DNA of 64,000 bases, taken from contig NC_045140.1 in NCBI RefSeq assembly GCF_008831285.2, forward strand, positions 16,616,370-16,680,369, in the 5' to 3' direction. Under the pieces are notes generated by a model, which saw nothing but the letters and a program-made list of their open reading frames with translations, was not told the origin of the DNA and made no database searches. Of the stretch, positions 47,330 to 61,484 are shown one piece after another (within the stretch, counting starts at the first letter, position 1; each line of letters opens with the position of its first letter). Source of the stretch: Nymphaea colorata (lineage: Eukaryota; Streptophyta; Magnoliopsida; Nymphaeales; Nymphaeaceae). A program made the position numbers and the translations under genes.

Positions 47330-49975
47330 TTCTATTTCAAGCTAGCTTTCTGGATATGGGGCTAAAACTAGTTCGATTGTTTTGACTCAAATCACTGTAT
47401 ATGTGTGAATCTGAGACTTTCCCATTTTGCTATCGTTAAGCTTCCACAGGAAATCAAAGCTTGAGAGATTTTGGCAAATAGTGGCAATGTTTAAAGCCAC
47501 ATTTGATGTGCTCTCTCTCCCCATCTACCACAGGTGATCAGGTATGCAGTAGTGTGTAAATGTATTTAACTGAATGTAAACTATTCTTTCGGATGTCATG
47601 TTTCTAATATTTCATTAATATGAAAAAGTTCCAGGTAGTTCTTTCTTCTCCCCATAGGGATAGGCTGCAACCAAATGATTAGTCATTAGTGGCCTGAGAG
47701 ATCAGTGGCCTTCAATTCGTGTTATGTTTGAACCTGCTTCCTAGCCCTTTGTCTCATTAGGGATATTGGAAATCAAGGACTGAAATAATATATCTGACCT
47801 AATAAATCTTCTAAGAAACTTGATGAACATGTAATTATTTTATGTCGTTTTTCTCAATGCAATAAATAAAATAATCGTTTAAAATTGTAAAAAGCCTTTT
47901 TTAATGTTAACATAAAAAAACACAACAAATGTGTTTGTTTGCGTTTTTTTTTTTCATTTTATTCATTTGTTCAGGTTTTTCTTAATGACAAACTGTTTTT
48001 TGTCATTTTCTAATTTTTATTTGTTGCAAATATACTTATTTTTTGATGTTTGTATTATTAGTCTAACACTTATTTTATTTTCCCTTATTTTTATTTTTTT
48101 TTAAATTTTTAAAACTCACCAGATTTTCCGTATTTTTCCTTTTTTTCAAGCTCGCCGTATTAGACCCAAGATAAACCTTGTTGTTTAAAACACCCAAAAA
48201 GTTTTTTGTGACTATGGTTCACGTCATACAACCTCTAACTGTATATGCATGGTTTAAGTTGTACCATCATCAATTTCTTTTGTCTGACCCCACATGGGTA
48301 TGGCTGCTTGATGTATTGGATTCATAAATTTGTTTGGCTAGTCTACTCTTCCTTTCAATGTGTAAGATGAGGTTTGCAAATAGTGACATGAGAGTAGGTA
48401 ATGCATCGTTACATTGGCTCTAATGGCAAATTGATGGGTCAACTTCAGTAAAAAACTGCAACTATGGATGTCAGTCTCAGTATCTTCAACTTATCAATAT
48501 GTACATATGCAAAGGTGGTACTGCTTGTCTCTTGCCAATGACAACAGGCCTGCTGTATTCTTGAGTCTGTTCCGGTTTACCTGAATTGCTTTTAAAATAT
48601 CTCGTCTATATCTGCTCTCTTGTACCTTGCAGGCAGACCTTTTGGAGTGTTGGTGTCATTCGGTTTCAACTTATAACATAAAGGCCTCCTTTTCTAGGAG
48701 CAACCAGGAATAGGTATGAGTGTTAATTCCATTTAATAGAGGAAGACATTGAAAACACCATGCAGCACAGCCCGTAGGGGTGATTCAATTTAAGTTGATC
48801 GGATTAAAATCCAATTAATAAAAAAAAACTTTCTTGTTATTCGTTTTTTAAGAAAAATGTCCTTTCTACTGTCATTTAATTGTTTGTTGTTCATTTCGGT
48901 CTAACAACTGTTGGATCTGACAATCTTAAAGAAATTATGCACTCACCGCAAAGCCAAATTTTTGGACACTCATCAAGGCTCCGACTGTAATACCATTTAA
49001 AGTAAAAAAATGGATCATTTGAAAATAAAATACCAATTAGAGGTTAGGGTTAAACACATGAGTAGACCATCATAAGCTGAGGTGAAAACTCACAGTTATT
49101 GTGCTGCTCTATTTTTCTTTTTTTGTTTTATGAATTGCAAAGAAGAATAATAAATACTCCTTTTGTCACCACATTTACGAACCTCTTGTTTCACGCTGAG
49201 ATTAATATGAACAAATTGATCCAGCGGCTTCTTGTCCTCGCTACAAGAACTTCACTATTCACTGACATGGAAAAAAGTGTCACAAAGAGCTTTACTAACG
49301 CAGCTTGTTGCAAGAAGAAAGATGAGTAGATTGCTAGCATAGAAAAAAACTGCACGTGTCAGGGAATAGGCGTAGAAAATTTCTACTTGATGCAGTTGCG
49401 ACATAATATAATTTGATCTTACAATTTTCCCCAGCTTCTATGAACTTGAGTGTTGCTTGTATTGATTTGAGCCAAAAATTGTTCGTGGTAATCCTGGTAT
49501 TGCAATGATTGATAACAAGTCTTTTTTAAGTTTATCCGAAAACATGGACGTAGAACTATGTTCCTCTTTGTTCCTGTTAGGTCTTAATTGGGCTACCTTT
49601 ATGAGAATTATGATATATTCAAGTGGATGGTTGGAACACTCTGTTGGTGTTCTTGTTGCCAAACTTCCCTAGAGGGATCCTTGCATGGGCAAAGGAAAAA
49701 TGCAACTGGGGAAGCTCCTACTCGGTCTCACGGATGTTAGAAGCTGTCCCAAAGGCCCTTAACTTAATTAGCAACATGGAAAACAGCAGTTTTCCAGAAA
49801 TTATCAGTCATAGTGGTCTCTTCTAGTCATTGATACGAAGAGTTAAGTCGGTCAACGGCTGAATTAAATACTGCGGGATATTCAAAGAGTAAGCTTGTAA
49901 CCGCATACTGAAATGACTCTGGCTCTTCAAGATTCTCGTTCTTCATGATGTTCAAGAAATATACCTTAATTACAC
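47330..49975. other. no gene seen
   Basis: AT-rich DNA with long T and A runs. Nothing coding is recognised; short frames near 49100-49330 and 49620-49830 lack family resemblance. Confidence 0.45.
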
Positions 49976-49980
49976 AATAA

Positions 49981-50344
49981 CTTTTCTGGCTCATCTTCTC
50001 GGTGGTGTTCCTGCGATCCAGTTCCTACTTTATCCCGGTTTATCTGGATAACCGGTTGCAGGAGAAGTTTACTTTATATATGTCTGGTTGGGTTCCCTTT
50101 AATAACTCATTAGGAAAGAAAAATTGCATTTTGTCGTTAAAAGAGGGCAAAGTCAAACTTTTCTGGCACATCTTCTCGGTAGTGTTCCTGCGATCTAGTT
50201 TCCACTTCATCCCCATTATCTGGATAACCGGTCGCAGGAGAAGATTTGCTTTATATTTGTCTGGTTGGGTTGCCTTTTATAACTCAGTAGGAAAGAAAAA
50301 TTGCATTTCTTTTTCATTGTTGCCGTCAAAAGAGGGCAAAGTCA
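49981..50344. repeat. 177-bp imperfect tandem duplication
   Basis: The two units start with 'cttttctggc(t/a)ca(t)cttctcgg' at 49981 and 50158. Both contain 'gtgttcctgcgat', 'tctggataaccgg' and 'aggaaagaaaaattgcattt', and end in 'aaagagggcaaagtca'. The 127-codon open frame across them is therefore internally repeated. Confidence 0.9.
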
Positions 50345-50439
50345 ATGTTTCTAAGTTTAAGGAGAAAATGATTAAACCCAAATGAGCGGAGCAAGAATTT
50401 TTTTTTCGGGGCGGCCAAACTCCCCATTTCTCCAATGAA

Positions 50440-51005
50440 CTTGTCCGAATATGGCCAAATTAAAACAAAATCTAAAAAATCCATGAAACTTATTTCCATA
50501 ACTAAACATCCACAAAATTTGTTTCCATGAGGAAAAATCCATCACCTTGAAAAGTTTTTTCCATGGAAAAAATTCCATCCTAAAAATCCATGAATTTTTT
50601 TTTCCATGAATAAAAATCCATCATAAAAGATCCATGAAAAAAATTCTGTCTTAAAAATCCACTAAAACTTTTTTTTCCCATGAATAAAATCAATCCTAAA
50701 AGATCCACGAAAGTTTTTTTCCATGAAAAAAATTCCATCTTAAAAATCCACGAAAGCTTTACCCTTGATAAAAAAATCCATCCTAAAAGATCCACGAAAA
50801 TTCATCCTAAAAGATCGATGAAAAGTTTTTTCAATGGTGAAAATAATCGATGGATTTTTCTTCAGCGTAAAAAAAATCATGGATATATCAAACGTCCTAA
50901 AAGGTATCCACGAAATGTTTTTTTCCACTGGTGCATCAAACGTATCTTCGAAGATATTCACGAAATTCTTTTTGCATGGATTTTTTTTTCTGAGTGCATC
51001 AAACA
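50440..51005. repeat. minisatellite of 'aaaaatccatgaaa...ccatcctaaaagatcc' units
   Basis: Degenerate units built on TCCATGAAA/TCCACGAAA and CATCCTAAAAGATCC repeat through the region, with T-runs between. The repeat runs right up to the NPGR1 relic and leaves an in-frame open stretch (from ATG 50834) joined to it. Confidence 0.8.
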
Positions 51006-51022
51006 ACCCTCAAATATATCCA

Positions 51023-51672
51023 CTGCTGTGTGCATGCTCTGGCGAGCAGTTCAAGTTTGAGGAGGTGGAGCCTCCTCTGTCACCGGAATCCTTCGCGACG
51101 AGAGATTTTTCGGCTGGTGGCATTTCCTCGAGGACCTTGGGTTGGGATGCCAAGTTCGAGGATAATCATGTCGAAGAGGTGGAAACTACTCTGAAGGAAG
51201 CCCTCTCACTGAACTATGAGATGCCTTTCTTCCCCTTTTTGGTGTTCTATTTTCCTCTTGACGGCTCTATAGATGGTTGTTTTTAATATTCGTTAATCTC
51301 ATTTTTCTGTGCAGGAAGCACGTGCTTTTCTTCCCCTTTTTGGTGTTCTATTTTCCTCTTGACGGCTCTATAGATGGTTGTTTTTAATATTCGTTAATCT
51401 CATTTTCCTGTGCAGGAAGCGCGTGCTTTATTGGGATGGCTGAGTACCAGAGGTAACTATGCTGCTCCTCTCCAGGTGTTCCGTGGGATTGATATACAGA
51501 GTTTGATACCCAAGATGACTAAATCTATAGCTGATAGGGTCCAGCGTCAAAAAGCTCGATTTAAAAGCCAGAAGGTGCAAAAAAAATACAATGTCTATGC
51601 ATTCTGTGAGTCTCTTGCTTGAAGCTATCTTACTTAAAGCAAGATCACTGGAACAGCTTGGTTTAAGAAAAG
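51023..51672 (+). pseudogene. NPGR1: NPGR1-like (calmodulin-binding TPR protein) two-exon relic
   Basis: NPG1/NPGR proteins are plant calmodulin-binding tetratricopeptide-repeat proteins linked to pollen germination. Exon 1 (51023-51220) encodes LCACSGEQFKFEEVE near its start and ends ALSLNYE. Exon 2 (51416-51672) starts EARALLGWL and continues LQVFRGIDIQSLIPKMTK. All of these are recognisable N-terminal NPGR1 segments. Defects: the codon where the family has its start Met is CTG (51023-51025). Exon 1 is followed by ATGCCT where a GT donor is needed. The intron end and acceptor are tandemly duplicated. One extra base in the A8 run at 51579-51586 shifts the frame, after which SLLLEAILLKARSLEQLG resumes in another frame. 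A normal GT donor follows at 51673. Later TPR exons, most of the protein, are not found. The identification rests on remembered family sequence. Confidence 0.8.
51226..51427. repeat. 101-bp tandem duplication of an intron end and splice acceptor
   Basis: Two copies, 51226-51326 and 51327-51427, differ at a few bases. Each includes the intron's pyrimidine-rich 3' end, a CAG acceptor and the first bases of NPGR1-like exon 2, so two competing acceptors lie before 51315 and 51416. Confidence 0.92.
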
Positions 51673-51679
51673 GTACAGT

Positions 51680-54600
51680 ATCTAGTTGTGTAATCACCTT
51701 TCTGTTTGAAAATGGAGTTCTTAGTCTTCTAGCAGCCATGTCTGGATTTGTTTGACTGTCTTACTTTGTTTGTATGTCTTAATCATTCAGCATGCTGCGC
51801 GTGATTAGTAACACTATGTTTAATGGTATTTACGATGTGTAGATATACTAATCAATTTCCTTTTACCATATCGTATTTGCAACCCGACATGCAGTCAAGT
51901 TTTCTGAAAGCAGACAGAACTTGATCAAGAACTTTGAACATTCTCTTTCCTTGGTTGATTGGAACTATTATCCAATTACACAGTTTATACAGCAGTAACA
52001 GCACTATAACACCAAGGGAATAATGTTGGGACTGTCATTGACAGGTAGACTTCAACTTCAACTGCTAAGGAGGCTTTTTTTCTTTTTTTGTGGCTTGCTT
52101 CTCTTTCCATATCTTTTCCTCTTTATTGCATTTTTTATACTGACGCTTCAAATAAATGCTTTTTCTCCTTCTTTTCATGTAATTTTTTACGGTCTGGACA
52201 GTTTCAACTTTCTGAAATGCTTAAGTTCGTCGACATGAATTCTGTGTTTGTTCACTTATTCAGAATATTCGATCTTGCTTTTTTTTTTATGACATTTAAC
52301 TACTTCTGTTGTAAAAGAGCGTTACTATTGGAGTTAAAAGAACAAAATTGATTATATATTTCCTAACTTCAAAATTTCATGTGGTAATAAATATGTTGAC
52401 AATTCCTATGAATGCTTGTGAGCATGTTTTTGTTCTCTCTCAGTTTTTGTTTTCTATAAACTTCACATGTTTGCTTTTTCTTTTTTCTTTTGGGTGAGTT
52501 GATTTCAGAATTCAATGAATGTGAACCATAGAAGACTCACCTTCTGTTTGTGATTCAATGCTATCCTGGACAGTAATTTGTGTGCTTGATTTCTTGTTAG
52601 ATCTCACAGAACCAAGAAGATTCCTCAACGTTGACAGGCCGTTGTTATTATGTCACAGACATCACAGAATATGAAAAAACAGACTGTGATACTGAAACTT
52701 GTGATTCTCAATGACATGCGTGATCTCCATATGCTGATGAAGCACAGGTTGTGATTCTTTAGCCCTTTGAAAGGCAAAAGAATAATGGTTTTACAGCTTT
52801 TTGGGCAAGAGGATGATAGTGGCTACATGGTGGTTCTGTTGGTTTCGCTTTTCTTTTCCATTATTGTTTTTAATGTTGTAGAATCATCCTATTAAGTGTT
52901 TGGTGTGTGGTCACACCATGATGAAGACTATTCTAGGAGGCGAATTATTAAAAAATTACTTGCAAGCAGCGGGAAACTTGTAAAAGCACGTAGGCAGTAG
53001 TCAGGACAAGAAATGCCTGTGGGGACAAATTACTGCCAAAAAGAAATTAAAATGTGTTCATTTTGTTTTAAGAAGGATTTCAAGTTCTTTTATCTTCATA
53101 CCTGTGTCACGTATATGGGTTCTCGGCAACAGACTTGTGTCCAGGAGCAAGAATTTAGGAAAAAGCTGCCATGATTTTGCCACGGGAAGGGCTGCCCTGT
53201 TGTGAAAGAAGCCATCTTTCACCAAGAAGGAAAAACTCCATTCGAAGCGAGTTTATAAATAAGCTTTGAACCCTGTTATCTCATGCTTCTCAAACGAGCT
53301 TTGTGTAAGTAGTCTTTCATGGTCTCAAGTTAATGAGGTTCTAAAAAGGAATGTTATACCTTGTATGTAGGGGACCAATCTCGGTCGATATGGGAATTAT
53401 TTGTCTCGTCTGAGTCTTCCCTGTTCTTGCTTTGCAAATACCACTTAAAATGAGCTGGAATTTATCAAAGTAATATGCCTTCTGAGTTCTGCTAGAATCA
53501 TGGGCATGCAATTTAGCAGAGCTTTTGAGTTACAAAGGGACCACAGGATCAAGAATCATGATCAAATGTGGAGCATTGGAGGCATGTTTTGCTTCAAAAG
53601 AAAGGGGTCATCGGAAGGACTGCATCGGAACCCCAGCACACACACACACACACACACACAGAGAGAGGTCTTGCAACTATCACGAGGACAAACACCATGC
53701 ATAGAACAAGATTGGATGCAATATGAATGGCACAAAAGCTTTGCAGTTAATCTCTTGAATCTCCTATTCAAAATTCTCTGTGACGCAATCTCCATGCTTG
53801 AAAAACTTGAGGCACTTTTAGATTAGTTTGATTGAACAAGTAGATAAGATTCGAATTATCATGGATAAGATATTATAATCTAATCAACTTCAAAACTCTA
53901 AGATTGTAAAATTTTATAATTTTGTTAATCTATATATGTCATCTGGACATGCTCGTCCAGAAGTCGATTTTCTAGGTTTTATACGACACACATCAAATCT
54001 ACTCTAGATAAAAGTTGGAAAGAAAAAACAGAACCTAATTTCCAAATATAATTGCAAAGAATATGTTCTGCGCTTCATACTATCCTCGTGCACTTTCTTG
54101 CTAAGATAATCTCAGATGCTCTCCAACGCCATCCTCAATTCTGGATTTTGTTCAATAACTCAACGACGAGAACTACTGAGAACCATATAGTAGTAGCAGC
54201 AGCAGCAGTTGATGTTGACGATGATGATTATTTTATTATTATTGTCTGCAGTTTATTCAATCGTTCTTGCAGCCTAATTGACTGGCTCTTGTACGCTATA
54301 GACTATGAATTTCAGTTTCGCTTCATTAGCTGAACTATAGTTCCCCATTTGCCAGTAAATTACTCTTTACCTATCTTTTCTGATGGTTCTTGAAATACAT
54401 ACTTGCACAGGCTTAAATTTAAACAGGCACAGGTTGCAAAACAGACATCTTCTTTGACGTAGGAGAGAACGTGGGATTTCTTTGCATTAGAATCTTCCCC
54501 ACCAAGCTAAAGGGCAGCCTTCTAGATTTAGTTAGAAACCTTGTGCGAAAGGGTGTGTAGCACTGCATGACTAACTTTCGCCGGTTCAGTCCCTTTGCTG

Positions 54601-55540
54601 CTCTCGACCTCCTCAACTCGCAGATCACAAACATGTTAGTCAACGGCCTCAGCTGCTTGGTTCCAATGGTTCTTACGTGCATCACTGTGCAGATTGCTTT
54701 ATCTTGCAATAATGTGATACATAAAACGCTTGAATCTTCCAGCGAAACTGATGAACAAAATACAACCTAGTCGTTGTTCCCTATAACTGAGGCAGGCTCT
54801 TATCTAGACACTCAAGAAATTACCTTTCAGCATTAGCTTTCTCTCGAAATTCAAAACTTATTGCACTACCCTTGAACAATCTCAAACACCACAATTAACA
54901 GGTATTTTCTGGAAAGGACCATTAACAGGTGTCTTCATGAAGCTGAAGAAAGTGCTCAGGTTAAATGTTACCTGTAGAAGGTTAAACACTAGGGTTGTCT
55001 GGGTGCAAGTAACCAGGGCATTCTCATTCAGTTACAGCTCTGCAATTTAATTCATCTAAATCAGCAGATATTCAGAAAAGGTACATAGGTTGAAGAAGCT
55101 GATACCTCGACCTTGACAGAAATAGCATAGGTGCTATGCCCCCAGCTTGTATCTGAGGTACCAGTAATCTTCAACACTTAAATATCTCATAACATCCTTA
55201 CATAGGTTAAGATTTGGGTGTACGTGGGATTGTGGCTTAGCAGCACTAGCACTGAAGGAGGCATGTGTGTCATCAAATCAATCTCGCAGCAAGAATCCAG
55301 ACCAAGGCTTTGTTTGTAACTAAGATGTTAGTTGATTCAACTGGGCAAGTTTTCAAGGGGATTATTTGGAAGGATGGTACCAAGCTGTTACGGCCAGGAA
55401 CTCGTTGAGGAGCTGCCAGAGGATTGAGCTCAATCAGCAGAAGGATCTCTGTTACATCTCGCAGAAAGTATTGGAAAGGACGGATAACTGGGAGACAGGA
55501 CACGGCTTCTTGCTAGATTTTCTGAAGTCAGGGATCATCT
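51680..55540. other. no gene seen
   Basis: Mixed AT-rich DNA. A (CA)n run lies at about 53636-53660. Some segments (52600-52750, 54420-54770) are less AT-rich, but I recognise no exon, and no downstream NPGR1 or helicase exons were found here. Confidence 0.45.
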
Positions 55541-55546
55541 AGATAT

Positions 55547-55678
55547 CATCTGGGTGAAAACTAACTTCATTCCATCTGGATGTCTGTCAGTGAATGCTAT
55601 AGACCCAATAACACATCTGGGTAGAAGACTAGCTTCCTTCCCTGTGGATGCGAGTCCTTCAATGCTATAGACCTAATG
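55547..55678. repeat. 67-bp imperfect tandem duplication
   Basis: 'catctgggtgaaaactaact...gctatagacccaat' is repeated from 55614 as 'catctgggtagaagactagc...gctatagacctaat'. Confidence 0.8.
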
Positions 55679-55679
55679 A

Positions 55680-57225
55680 GATGTGCATGTGGTATCCTTA
55701 GTAGTTACAAGTGCTAAGATAGCCTTGGTGAAGGCCAAAAACAGAAAATGAAAAAAAAAAGGAAGAAGGAGAAAAAAAAAATAAAAATAAAATGAAGCAA
55801 AATAATAAAGAAAAGTGAAACTGGAAGAAGAACAGTGGGGAAAAAGGAACTCTTAAGATATCTTTGTCAATTGAGTGCCCAAGTGACCCAGCCTAGTCGA
55901 GAAGGTGGCAGTGTAGGGCATAGCCACTCGTAGGCGCATTTTTACAACTAAGGTGGCACCAAAAAAACAGCAACCAACATGGTAAGCATGTTTAGATGAC
56001 ATACATACACTCAAAGCTAAGGTGCAGAGTTAAAGCCAAGCAAGTACACACATCACATACAACAGAAACCTGACCCAAATTCAAGCCAACCTGCTATTTT
56101 TAGCAAGAAAATTTTGTTCAAAGACCATTGCTAAATAATACCTGAATTTGTCTGCAACAGTTCATTTGCTGTGCCTTCATAGTAGAAGGCACAAGTTTCT
56201 CATGTGACGCTTCCTCTCTTCCCCAATTTCAAAATATGCAATCATTGTAAAGACAGCAAGGCATATGAATAACCAAAGAATTAAAAATTTGTGACCAACA
56301 TCAATTGACATTCGAACAGAAAATTTTATCAATTGCTTATATATTAGCTTTGCATTCGCTTGTCAAACAAATTGCACCTATTATCGCGATTCATTCACTA
56401 GATCCCTTTGCCCCATCACTTCAGAAATAGCTGGATTAGAAATTTTTTTAATATTAAACACCTTCAGAACAAGTGCCATGAAGGAACTGCAGCTACACAA
56501 GGAGTCGACAATAATGAACCGTGATTGGAAGTAGAATTACCAAGTCTTTGTTGCTAGATTTGATACAGAGTTGTAGGTACTACATTATATTTAAATCAGA
56601 TTTCAGACCGATCTATATAGATTAAATGACAAATTTGTAGAGCAATGCTTTAGGCTATAAAATAATCAAAAGCACAGCAAGAAGAACAGCTGAAATGGGT
56701 CAATGATCCTATGATGATCGCATTACCCATTACTTCCAATTCCAACATTCAATAACTACAGTAATAAGCCAATTCAGTCAGCTGTATAAGCAGATATGAG
56801 TTCTCAGAAAGAATGACAAAAGTAAACATCGAAAAGCAAAACGAAGAATGAACAAGTTCACCTGAAAAGGGAAAACGGGGAAATTGGCCAAGAAAATTAG
56901 GAAGAAAGATTTTGCATCGGGTAAGATATCATCTTCAAAACTATAGCTTATTCCATAAGATACGCTCTAATACAACACATCGAAATCTCTCATATGCTAC
57001 ATTATGCTAACTCAAAGTTTAATTTATTTTCATTACGTGCTGGAAGAACCAAAATGAACACCCTTCAAGTAGAAAAAGGAAGGCCTCGTTTCCATCCCAG
57101 GACACTCAAAAGGCCTTCCAATTTAAAGTGAAGAAGGTGTTGCTAATAATGGGAACAATGTGACGTTGAGATTCACACAAAATCCAGGACCCTAGATCCA
57201 TCCTGTCATAGAATATTTTGTTCAT
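55680..57225. other. no gene seen
   Basis: A purine-rich low-complexity block lies at about 55740-55830, followed by AT-rich DNA with no recognised features. Confidence 0.45.
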
Positions 57226-57230
57226 GCATC

Positions 57231-57404
57231 ATGCAACAAATTCCTGATATCAGAAGACCTAAGATTGCAACATACAACTTTGAGGTTGAACCCCATTTGA
57301 TTCAAATGTTACCATCATTTGATGGGTTGTCTCATGAGGATCATTATGAACACTTTGATGAGTTCTTCGACATTTGTTTCATCATTCAGATGAACAATTT
57401 TGGT
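57231..57404 (+). pseudogene. Ty3/gypsy gag N-terminal fragment
   Basis: The plus frame contains NFEVEPHLIQMLPSFDGL followed by an ED-HYEHFDEFFDIC segment. This matches the gag start of plant gypsy elements, where an N-F-E-x-K/E-P motif precedes a short leucine/aromatic helix. The resemblance ends after about 60 codons and no further gag-pol follows. It is a fragment only. Confidence 0.65.
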
Positions 57405-57479
57405 AAGGCGACCTTCAAGTTCATCATCAGTTTTTCTAGTTTACAAAGCTCTTACATTGCAAATTGTTTTTAATTTGCA

Positions 57480-58700
57480 AAATTTACAACTTTGACAAGT
57501 TTTTGTAAAACTCTAACATTTTACAAGTAAAATAATAGGATTTAATGAGCTTAACACATTTTACAATTTTTGAAAATTTTGGAAGTATGGCTTCAACTTG
57601 TAAAATTTTTGTCTTTCATAGACCTTTTGGCAATTATTTCAGCCTGTTTAAAGCTACCATTATCTTGAGTTTGTTTTTTGCATTATTTTTTCTAGACATG
57701 ATACCAATTGTTTTTGTTTTACATGATTTTTTACATATTTTTATAATGACTACAAACTTTTATAATGCCCCTGTAACCATTGCTCATGTTTTAGAAGACG
57801 CTTCCCTGCAATTGATGCAGTGGATAGAGCAAGAGTGGTAGTGCTGGTGGTGGTGAAGTTGTGATCAACTGCTGCTCATGCTGATGGTGGTGAAGATGTC
57901 ATCAAGTGCAGGTCAGGTGTACTCTCCAATCTGGATGAAGGTAATCTCAAACTCATGTTGCCCTCTCTCTCTCTCTCTCTCTCTCTCTTTTGTTTGGTTG
58001 TGCATGATCTTATCTCCCTTCTAAAGTGATTGTTTCCACTCAAATGAGACGAGAGTACTTTGATGGCAACAATACACCTAAAAGAAATTTGCCCACCCCT
58101 AACAATGTGTTTCGATTAGCACTCTTTTCAAAGTGGAGTTCTTATAGTTTTCAGGTGACATTAAAAAATGAGTTTGAGAAAAAGAAAAACTCAATTTTAT
58201 CAAAACCTAGTTTTCAAAAGGAGAAAATGTCGAAAGACACAGGACACAACCATACTGCACAACATATAAAAGAATTACTACCAAAACCAAAAAAAAAAAT
58301 CTCTTGTTGCTGAAATATGCTTACTATGTCAGCCTTCAGAACGACAAGTCTCACATTACTGGATCCCATCCCTTAGTTTATGCAGGCACAGAAAGCTGCC
58401 TTTTGAGTTTTGAGTAAAGAAAAGGGTGTAATCACATAAGCAGGAAGAAATAACGTATACGAAGGCTTCAAGAAAGGCTCAGCTTTATGAAGCATGTTGC
58501 CAACTTACCATGCACCTTTTGCACTACAGACGTAAATTCTTAGAAAAACACCATTTCGTTGTTGAAAAATTTTGTGGTTCACACTTCCCAATTAGAAACT
58601 CAGGGAGTATAAACCTATTATGCCAACTTCTTACACCCACAAAATATCAACAAAAGCATTTGCAAGAAAGTAGCAAGACGATTTTCAACTAAAATTTGTT
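57480..58700. other. no recognised gene; (CT)n run
   Basis: T-rich DNA with (CT)n at 57963-57989. A plus frame at 58026-58313 (95 codons) looks more protein-like than its surroundings (MRREYFDGNNTPKRNL near its start) and precedes the exon-like segment at 58717, so the two might belong to one plus-strand gene; not recognised. Confidence 0.3.
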
Positions 58701-58716
58701 TTTGCTTCTCTTGCAG

Positions 58717-58862
58717 TCTTCAGTTTGTGTCCATTTCCTGAAGAAACAAAATTGATGGCTGGAATACCATTAGAGGAAAATTTGAAGCAGAACCATACAA
58801 ATGGAAAACCGCTTCTCTGTAAAAATGGACCCAAATGTGAATGTAATTTACTTCAACGGGAG
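58717..58862 (+). CDS. exon-like plus-strand segment, product unrecognised
   Basis: An open segment of 146 bp has a good acceptor (tttgcttctcttgcAG) and a good donor (GGGAG|GTAAGA). It reads FSLCPFPEETKLMAG and ends LLCKNGPKCECNLLQRE. The cysteine cluster C-x6-C-x-C near the end might bind a metal. It lies convergent to the helicase exons on the other strand, about 200 bp from their last visible exon. I do not recognise the family; an orphan exon or part of a plus-strand gene with the frame at 58026-58313 are both possible. Confidence 0.4.
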
Positions 58863-59066
58863 GTAAGACTTGTCCATTGGGAAGAATACTTTTTGTGTAT
58901 ATTATACTGATACCACTTTGTTTTGCCGCAGACAGGAAACAGAATTTAGTTATGGAAGAAGACTTCATAAGAGGTTGTGCTATAAACGCCTTCAAAAAAA
59001 AATTCCTTGAATTTCAAACAAAAGAAATAAAAAGAGAAGTACAAATAAATTTCAATCCATAAGTAC

Positions 59067-60439
<1,373 letters not shown>

Positions 60440-60704
60440 TCAAGTTGGCAAAAACGGAATGGTGCAACCACTTCCTCACATTCCAAGGAAACCAGAAAAT
60501 GGAAAGCACCACTCAGTTCAACCCCTTTTTTCCCAAACTGTCAAAACAAAAACACAACTGTAATGCCATGCTCCAAAATGTAATGATCTATATGAAAAAA
60601 ATAAAATGAAGGCTCTGAACTGCTCAAAGTATTACAAAGAATGTTCAGGAAAAGATTTTCTTTTTAAAATAAATTTATGAGGAACTTCCTATTTTGTTGT
60701 ACAG

Positions 60705-61017
60705 ATACCTAGTCTTGTGCCTAGGCTCGCCTAAGCCCCTAGTGCTTGACTAGTCGGCTAGGCTGGTTCGTAGGTAACCTGACATGCAATCTGAAAACGC
60801 CTAGGTCATTGCAAGGGTGCCTAGTTTTGCCTATGCACTCTCTTTCTTTAGAAACATAAATTCTTTTTTCTCTCTTTTTCTTCTTCTTCTTTGTTTCCAA
60901 TCTGACGGCTTTTTTCATTTTTCTTCTTCTCTACTTTTATTGCGGATTTTCTTCTCTTCCACTAACTTTTTGGTGTTGCATGTGATTTTGTATTACAAAA
61001 TTATAAGTCACATGTAT

Positions 61018-61057
<40 letters not shown>

Positions 61058-61290
61058 CTATTGCTTTCTCTGTTTCAATGATAGAACACAGTTTTATGAA
61101 AAGCACTGTTAACATGGAAGTTGTAAGTATGTTAGGATTTATGTTCTCTCTTTAGAAGAAGAAAATCAGATGAATAATTTTAGCTTTGGTTTAGGCTTTT
61201 CGGTTTTAGAAATTATAACTACAGATTTAATTGTTGGTGTTTAGGAAATCATAAGATTTTGCATCCTCCATGATAATTGCAATGCAGCGA
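60705..61290. repeat. dispersed repeat pair, copy 1 (partner at 61485-62050)
   Basis: Both begin with 'cctagg/cctaacc' words in GC-richer sequence, pass through a TTC/CTT-rich tract, then share 'acagttttatgaaaagc/acgacaagc', 'aacatggaag' and 'tttagaagaagaa', and end in 'tagaaattataa..acagattta'-type text. They are diverged. They lie in what would be the helicase gene's upstream intron. Confidence 0.65.
61022..61054. repeat. (GA)16 microsatellite
   Basis: Uninterrupted GA run inside copy 1 of the repeat pair; absent from copy 2. Confidence 0.95.
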
Positions 61291-61484
61291 CTTAGATTAT
61301 AAACTTGCTCTTTTTATGCTTTTCAATCTTTAACTTCAATTATTTAACTTTCTAAGTTATCCTTCTAAACATTCAATTATGTTTAGTGCTAACTGCTAAG
61401 AAATGTTCAATGTCTCAGTGTCTATGTGATTAAAAACGTTATCAAAACTCAAAAGGAACGTAGCCTTCTGTATATGCTTAACTA

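Noticed and set aside
50002-50385. 127-codon plus-strand frame
   Set aside because: It is a 177-bp tandem duplication read through; the two halves repeat each other and match no family.
55273-55503. Minus-strand frame considered as a downstream helicase exon
   Set aside because: No motif IV, V or VI (QRxGRxGR-type) sequence and no fitting splice sites.
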